A stretch of DNA of 8,009 bases, taken from contig JBDXHU010000003.1 of assembly GCA_039989475.1 (NCBI GenBank), positions 1 to 8,009 of the forward strand. The letters are read 5' to 3'. The notes beneath the pieces were generated by a model. The model saw only the letters and a list, made by a program, of their open reading frames with translations, had not been told where the DNA came from and did not search any database. This stretch comes from JBDXHU01 sp039989475. Lineage in GTDB: Bacteria > Pseudomonadota > Gammaproteobacteria > Pseudomonadales > Halieaceae. Below are positions 4,706 to 8,009 of this stretch, piece by piece. Made by a program: the position numbers and the translations under genes. Numbering within the stretch: position 1 is the first letter of the stretch; every line of letters begins with the position of its first letter.

Positions 4706-7573
4706 TTACAGGCGCCAGTTCACCGACAAGTGATAGCGCCTCCCGATTACGTCGAACATGGAGGGGTCCGTGTTATTGCCACGCTGTTGATATCCATACA
4801 TGGGCGGGTCATTGTCAGTCAGGTTGTTGACGCCGGTTATAATTCTCAGCTGCTCGGTAATCTGCCAGGCGGCGTGCAAATCGAAATAGTTGTTGCTGGT
4901 GATTTTTGCGGTTTCCAGTTGATTTGGGTCCCAGTCGTCACCCGGGAAGAGGATGTCCCAGTGGGGGATCTCGGCATGCTCCATTTCGTCTATCCAGTGC
5001 CAGACCAACTCGGTGTTGAAGCGCCCGACACCGTACGACAGTCTGGTCACCGTGCGGAACTCTGGAAAGCTGCCGAAAGAGGTCAGGTCGCAGGGCCAGC
5101 CGAACAGCCCCTCGCACTGGTACTTGGGGCTCAGCTTGTCGGCCTGGAAGCTGGTATCGAGGTTCCAGTTGGCCAGCAGTGATACGGTCAACCGGCCGGG
5201 CATCCGCCCGGGCGCATCGAAGCCGTATTCCGTGTGCAGGTCCAGGCCCTCGGCGTTGATTTTCGCCAGGTTCCTGTAGGTGCCGGTCTGTCGCTCGATA
5301 TTGCCGTCCGCGGCGCGAGAGAAAGAATTGCAGAATTCACTGTCCTGCGCACCGATCTGGAAACAGGTGTAGATTGCCGTGTCGCCCTTCATGTACTGGA
5401 TGGCGTCCTCGATCTCGATCTGATACCAGTCCAGCGCCAGGGACAGGCCCTCGACCGACTCCGGTTGCCAGACGAAGCCGACGGTCCAGGTGTCGGCCTC
5501 CTCAGGATCCAGGTCCTGGTTGCCGCCATCGGTGAAAGTGCGCAGGTAGAAAGGGTCGGCCTCCCAGGTGCCGACCTCGTCTGCGGGAATGCCCTGCGCC
5601 ACGCACAGGTCGGTGTAGCCGTTCCCCACCGGGTCATCTTCGGCCTGGCAGGGGTCGTTTACGTAGAGGTCGAAACCCCCGGCCTCAAACATGTCCTCTA
5701 CCGAGACCGTATACAGTTCCTTCAGGTTGGGTGCGCGTACCGCGTGCTGGAACATGGCCCGCAGCCGCAGGGATTCCACCGGGGACCAGCTGAGGCCGCT
5801 TTTCCAGGTTTGGACATCGCCGATGACGGAATGGTCCGAATAGCGAAGACCGGCTTCAAGGCTCAGTTCGCGCGCAAAAAATTGATCGCGCAGGAGAGGC
5901 AGGTAAACCTCGACGAACAACTCTGTCATATCGTAGTCGCCGTCCACCGCGTCGGACGCCGGGTAGCCAAGGACATCACCCGTAAACAACGACGGATCGG
6001 GGTCATAGCTACCCTCTTCGCGGCGCCATTCCAGACCCATGGCGAGACCCACGGCTTCGGGCAGCCCGATGTCGACATCACCCTCAGTAAAAAGTGACGC
6101 CTGGTGCATGTTAACTTCGTATTTTTCGTCAGGCTGATAGACACTCAGGAATTCGATGGCCTCCGGCGAAATGCGCCCGCGTCCGAACGGGTCCACCGGC
6201 ACGCAGCCGTTGTCCGGGTCGAAGCATTCCCCCGTCTGCGGGTCGACCAGCAGGCCCTGCTGGAACCGGGACAGTGACAGGCCGGGGCTCTGGGACCAGT
6301 CGACGCTGTGGTCGCTGTAGTGGTAGGCCAACCCCCAGGTCCAGTCGGCCGACAGGGTGCCATCCAGCCTGAATCCGGCGCGCCAGTTTTCCCGCTCTCC
6401 GCTCACCACCCGTGGCCCCGACTCTTCCAGGCGCCGCCTAAGGTCGATATAGGCCATGCCGTCCTCAAGGTATTCATAGTTGTCACTGAACAGTTGCCGG
6501 GTTTCATCGGTGAGAAGGGGGTTGTCCAGGTTCACCTGGAACGAGTCGGAGGAATAAGGCCACGCCGGCGCGTGTTGCTGTTCGTCTTCCGAATGGGAAC
6601 CGAGCAGTTCGATGCTGGCATGCAGCTCATCAGTCACAGAATAGTCGATGGCGATGCGACCGGAGAAGCGCTCCAGCTCCGTTTGCAGGTAGGTGAACTC
6701 GTGGTAGTTGTAGCCGTCGCCGGGATACACGAAGGCCCGAGGTGTGCCGTCGTCGTTGAAGGTCACCCAGTTGTAGTCGCCATCGATGAAAGCGGTATTG
6801 GATATAAAGCCGGATGGCGTGTTTGTGGAGCCGAAGAACTGCAGCTGGCCATCGTCGTCTTCAGTCAATGGGTATTCGGAAAAGCCCCGTTCGTTCGACC
6901 GCAGCGGATCCTGATGGTAGTAGTCCAGGAACCCGGATACATTGCCGCGCCCGTTGGCGAACTGCCGTCCACCGGCCACATTGATGCTCCAGACCTCTGC
7001 GTCACCCTCCGCGCTGGTGTCGTAGTTGCCGCTCAGTTCCAGGCCTTCGAAGTCGCGCCGGGTCACGAAATTGACCACCCCGCTCATGGCGTCGGAACCG
7101 TATACCGCGCTGGCGCCGCCGGTCAGCACCTCAATACGCTCCATCATCGCGGGGGGCAGCGTGTTGAGGTCGATAACACCATCCATGCCGCTGGGCCCGA
7201 GGCGTTCGCCATCCAGCAATACCAGGTTGCGGTTGGCGCCGAGACCGCGCAGGTTGATTGTCGCCTGACCGGCATCACCAAATACACCGACTTTTCCGTA
7301 GGAGGGGGAGAATTGCGGCAACCGGTTCAGGACGGATTCCAGGTTGGGAAGGCCCTGCAGTTCCAGGCTTTCCCGGCTCACCGTGTAGACGGGGCTTGGG
7401 CTGGCGTAGTCGCGCCGCGTGATCCGCGAGCCGAGGACGATTACCTCTTCTATTCGCGAATCCGGGATTTCGTAATCCGGTTCAGACTGGGCCGTGGCGC
7501 CCCCGCTGGGCACCAGAAAAAGCACAAGTGCGGCGAAGCCTCGATAGTCGAATGACCTAACCAGTGTTCGCAT
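4706..7573 (-). CDS. TonB-dependent outer-membrane receptor
   Basis: The 955-residue protein imports an unidentified ligand across the outer membrane using TonB/ExbBD energy. The ATG at 7573 is chosen because AGGTGG lies 7 nt upstream; the in-frame GTG at 7579 would be 1 nt from it. Residues 1-28 are a signal peptide (hydrophobic AALVLFLV, likely cut after ATA). A TonB-box-like IEEVIVLGSR is at 41-50. The plug spans about 53-172, with INLRGLGANRNLVLLDGERL and EVLTGGASAVYGSDAMSG. The barrel follows, with RAPNLKELY (613-621), LDPEEADTWTVGF (688-700), NLTDNDPP (917-924) and the terminal strand YHLSVNWRL. Cys pairs at 450/457, 642/657, 737/748 and 820/828 probably form loop disulfides. There is no N-terminal secretin/STN signalling domain and no carboxypeptidase-like domain, so it is not a FecA-type transducer. 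Length and motifs match the large proteobacterial receptors for carbohydrates or other organic ligands; the substrate cannot be read from the sequence. Confidence 0.95.
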   Translation of the reverse strand: MRTLVRSFDYRGFAALVLFLVPSGGATAQSEPDYEIPDSRIEEVIVLGSRITRRDYASPSPVYTVSRESLELQGLPNLESVLNRLPQFSPSYGKVGVFGDAGQATINLRGLGANRNLVLLDGERLGPSGMDGVIDLNTLPPAMMERIEVLTGGASAVYGSDAMSGVVNFVTRRDFEGLELSGNYDTSAEGDAEVWSINVAGGRQFANGRGNVSGFLDYYHQDPLRSNERGFSEYPLTEDDDGQLQFFGSTNTPSGFISNTAFIDGDYNWVTFNDDGTPRAFVYPGDGYNYHEFTYLQTELERFSGRIAIDYSVTDELHASIELLGSHSEDEQQHAPAWPYSSDSFQVNLDNPLLTDETRQLFSDNYEYLEDGMAYIDLRRRLEESGPRVVSGERENWRAGFRLDGTLSADWTWGLAYHYSDHSVDWSQSPGLSLSRFQQGLLVDPQTGECFDPDNGCVPVDPFGRGRISPEAIEFLSVYQPDEKYEVNMHQASLFTEGDVDIGLPEAVGLAMGLEWRREEGSYDPDPSLFTGDVLGYPASDAVDGDYDMTELFVEVYLPLLRDQFFARELSLEAGLRYSDHSVIGDVQTWKSGLSWSPVESLRLRAMFQHAVRAPNLKELYTVSVEDMFEAGGFDLYVNDPCQAEDDPVGNGYTDLCVAQGIPADEVGTWEADPFYLRTFTDGGNQDLDPEEADTWTVGFVWQPESVEGLSLALDWYQIEIEDAIQYMKGDTAIYTCFQIGAQDSEFCNSFSRAADGNIERQTGTYRNLAKINAEGLDLHTEYGFDAPGRMPGRLTVSLLANWNLDTSFQADKLSPKYQCEGLFGWPCDLTSFGSFPEFRTVTRLSYGVGRFNTELVWHWIDEMEHAEIPHWDILFPGDDWDPNQLETAKITSNNYFDLHAAWQITEQLRIITGVNNLTDNDPPMYGYQQRGNNTDPSMFDVIGRRYHLSVNWRL

Positions 7574-7580
7574 TCGCACA

Positions 7581-7586
7581 CCACCT
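7581..7586 (-). promoter_or_regulatory. Shine-Dalgarno site deciding the receptor start
   Basis: AGGTGG on the minus strand is 7 nt from the ATG ending at 7573, and only 1 nt from the alternative in-frame GTG ending at 7579. This favours the shorter protein by two residues. Confidence 0.75.
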
Positions 7587-7718
7587 GATTATTACTTCGT
7601 AAGTACCAGCATCCTCCTCTTTTCGGGGATGGGCATTGCGCGAGATCAATGAAGAGGCAGAATCCACTACGTGGAGGATGGGCACGAGGCTGCGGGAGCT
7701 GCTCGCTTGCTCTCTGGC

Positions 7719-7772
7719 AGCGCTTAAAATGGTTTTGGCAAGTTAACTTTCCTGGACCTCGAGGTGAGCGCT
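7719..7772. promoter_or_regulatory. Paired AGCGCT palindromes, possible operator sites upstream of receptor operon
   Basis: AGCGCT occurs at 7719-7724 and 7767-7772, 48 bp apart. On the minus strand the second reads TGAAAGCGCTCA, close to half of the pseudo-palindromic operators of LacI-family sugar regulators (TGAAA-CG-TTTCA type). The first (TTAAGCGCTG) is weaker. Short palindromes can occur by chance, so this is tentative. Confidence 0.2.
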
Positions 7773-7875
7773 TTCAGACTCATGCAACCGCTCTGCCCCA
7801 TTCTGCAAACGCACTAAACCTCAGATCCCGACAGTGTTCCGTAGTGACCAAGTGCCTACCCAAATTGAATAGCTG

Positions 7876-7899
7876 GGGGTCAGGTCTATGATTTTTGAT
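7876..7899 (+). repeat. Left terminal inverted repeat of element copy 2 (24 bp)
   Basis: Identical to 1323-1346 and the reverse complement of 2288-2311. It is preceded by AATAGCTG, where copy 1 is preceded by AACTAGCT, so TAGCT is a shared outer flank. Confidence 0.9.
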
Positions 7900-8009
7900 T
7901 CTTGATAATGCCGCTAACCGTTGAATAATGCAGGCCAAAATAGTCTCCCAACTCCTTCTGCGTCCAACCACCACTTCTGTAGGCCTCATAGATAGCCGAG
8001 TTTCTGTCC
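7886..8009 (-). CDS. C-terminal end of a second copy of the Y1/HUH transposase
   Basis: The last 40 residues plus the TAG stop are visible, beginning DRNSAIYEAYRSGGWTQK and ending IIKNQKS. They equal residues 240-279 of the copy 1 protein and cover the C-terminal helix-turn-helix. The catalytic HUH and Tyr motifs lie outside the window. Its 3' end points toward the receptor gene, so read-through from copy 2 would run in the sense direction into the operon. Confidence 0.85.
   Translation of the reverse strand, partial: DRNSAIYEAYRSGGWTQKELGDYFGLHYSTVSGIIKNQKS

Larger units (their letters stand above)
7574..7875. other. 302-bp gene-free region between the receptor gene and transposon copy 2
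   Basis: This is the presumed 5' control region of the receptor operon. I see no convincing sigma70 promoter: TTGCCA at 7741-7736 (minus) lacks a good -10. It contains two AGCGCT palindromes, a 9-bp direct repeat GGATGGGCA at 7627-7635 and 7676-7684, and an 8-bp inverted pair CATCCTCC (7610-7617) / GGAGGATG (7673-7680). TACTT-CGT-AAGTA at 7593-7605 is a small hairpin in the likely leader. No RNA gene or real small ORF is supported here. Confidence 0.6.
7876..8009 (-). mobile_element. RAYT/IS200-like element copy 2, truncated by the window end
   Basis: All 134 visible bases match 1323-1456 with no difference I can find (offset 6553). It has the same orientation as copy 1, so the two are direct repeats bracketing the receptor operon. 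Its remaining roughly 855 bp should lie beyond the window; whether it is intact cannot be seen. Confidence 0.9.

Noticed and set aside
6308..7555. 415-residue plus-strand ORF opposite the receptor gene, and similar long plus-strand ORFs at 4361-5182, 5234-6097 and 3446-4069
   Set aside because: They are antisense shadows in GC-rich coding DNA. The opposite strand encodes clear receptor and TPR motifs, and these translations show no domain I recognise.
1189..7875. Integration of an island into the tRNA-Met 3' end with an attR near 7850
   Set aside because: CAAGTGCCTACCC at 7849-7861 only loosely resembles the tRNA T-arm region. There is no long exact repeat of the tRNA 3' end and no integrase gene in the window.
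7649..7891. 80-residue plus-strand ORF upstream of copy 2
   Set aside because: It lacks a convincing ribosome-binding site, has an atypical composition, and runs into the transposon end. It is likely chance.

Overview
The window looks like part of the chromosome of a moderately high-GC, Gram-negative gammaproteobacterium, probably a free-living marine or aquatic one (Cellvibrionales/Halieaceae-like). That placement is inferred from three things: a large TonB-dependent receptor paired with a TolB/FlgO-TPR protein, a FecR-type surface protein tail, and a REP-associated tyrosine transposase of the kind common in those genomes. It is not proven from the sequence.

Layout. Positions 3-1040 (+) carry the 3' end of a gene whose start lies outside the window. 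It has an Asn/Asp/Gly-rich tandem-repeat linker, a run of eleven Asp codons, and a Gly/Ser/Thr-rich C-terminal domain resembling the tail of some FecR-domain or transferrin-binding-protein-like surface proteins. A GC-rich hairpin follows, then a promoter with a GC-rich discriminator, and an elongator-type tRNA-Met (CAU) at 1140-1216. At 1296-2311 lies a complete 989-bp mobile element with a duplicated left edge. It encodes a Y1/HUH (IS200-like, RAYT-type) transposase on the minus strand between perfect 24-bp terminal inverted repeats.

From 7573 down to 2321, on the minus strand, is a two-gene operon. It encodes a 955-residue TonB-dependent outer-membrane receptor, followed 45 bp later by a 779-residue inner-membrane TolB/FlgO-like plus TPR protein. 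The transposon end lies 9 bp beyond the second gene's stop codon. At 7876 a second copy of the same element begins in the same orientation, identical to copy 1 over all 134 bases visible, and runs out of the window.

How it fits together. The operon is a plausible uptake module: the receptor imports an unidentified ligand, and the TPR protein may act as a membrane-bound partner or sensor. Two co-directional transposase copies bracket it, so the transcription order is transposase copy 2, receptor, TPR protein, transposase copy 1. This makes the 5.6-kb segment a candidate for recombinational loss, amplification or joint mobilisation. The identity of the copies suggests recent transposition, whereas most RAYT genes are single-copy and domesticated.
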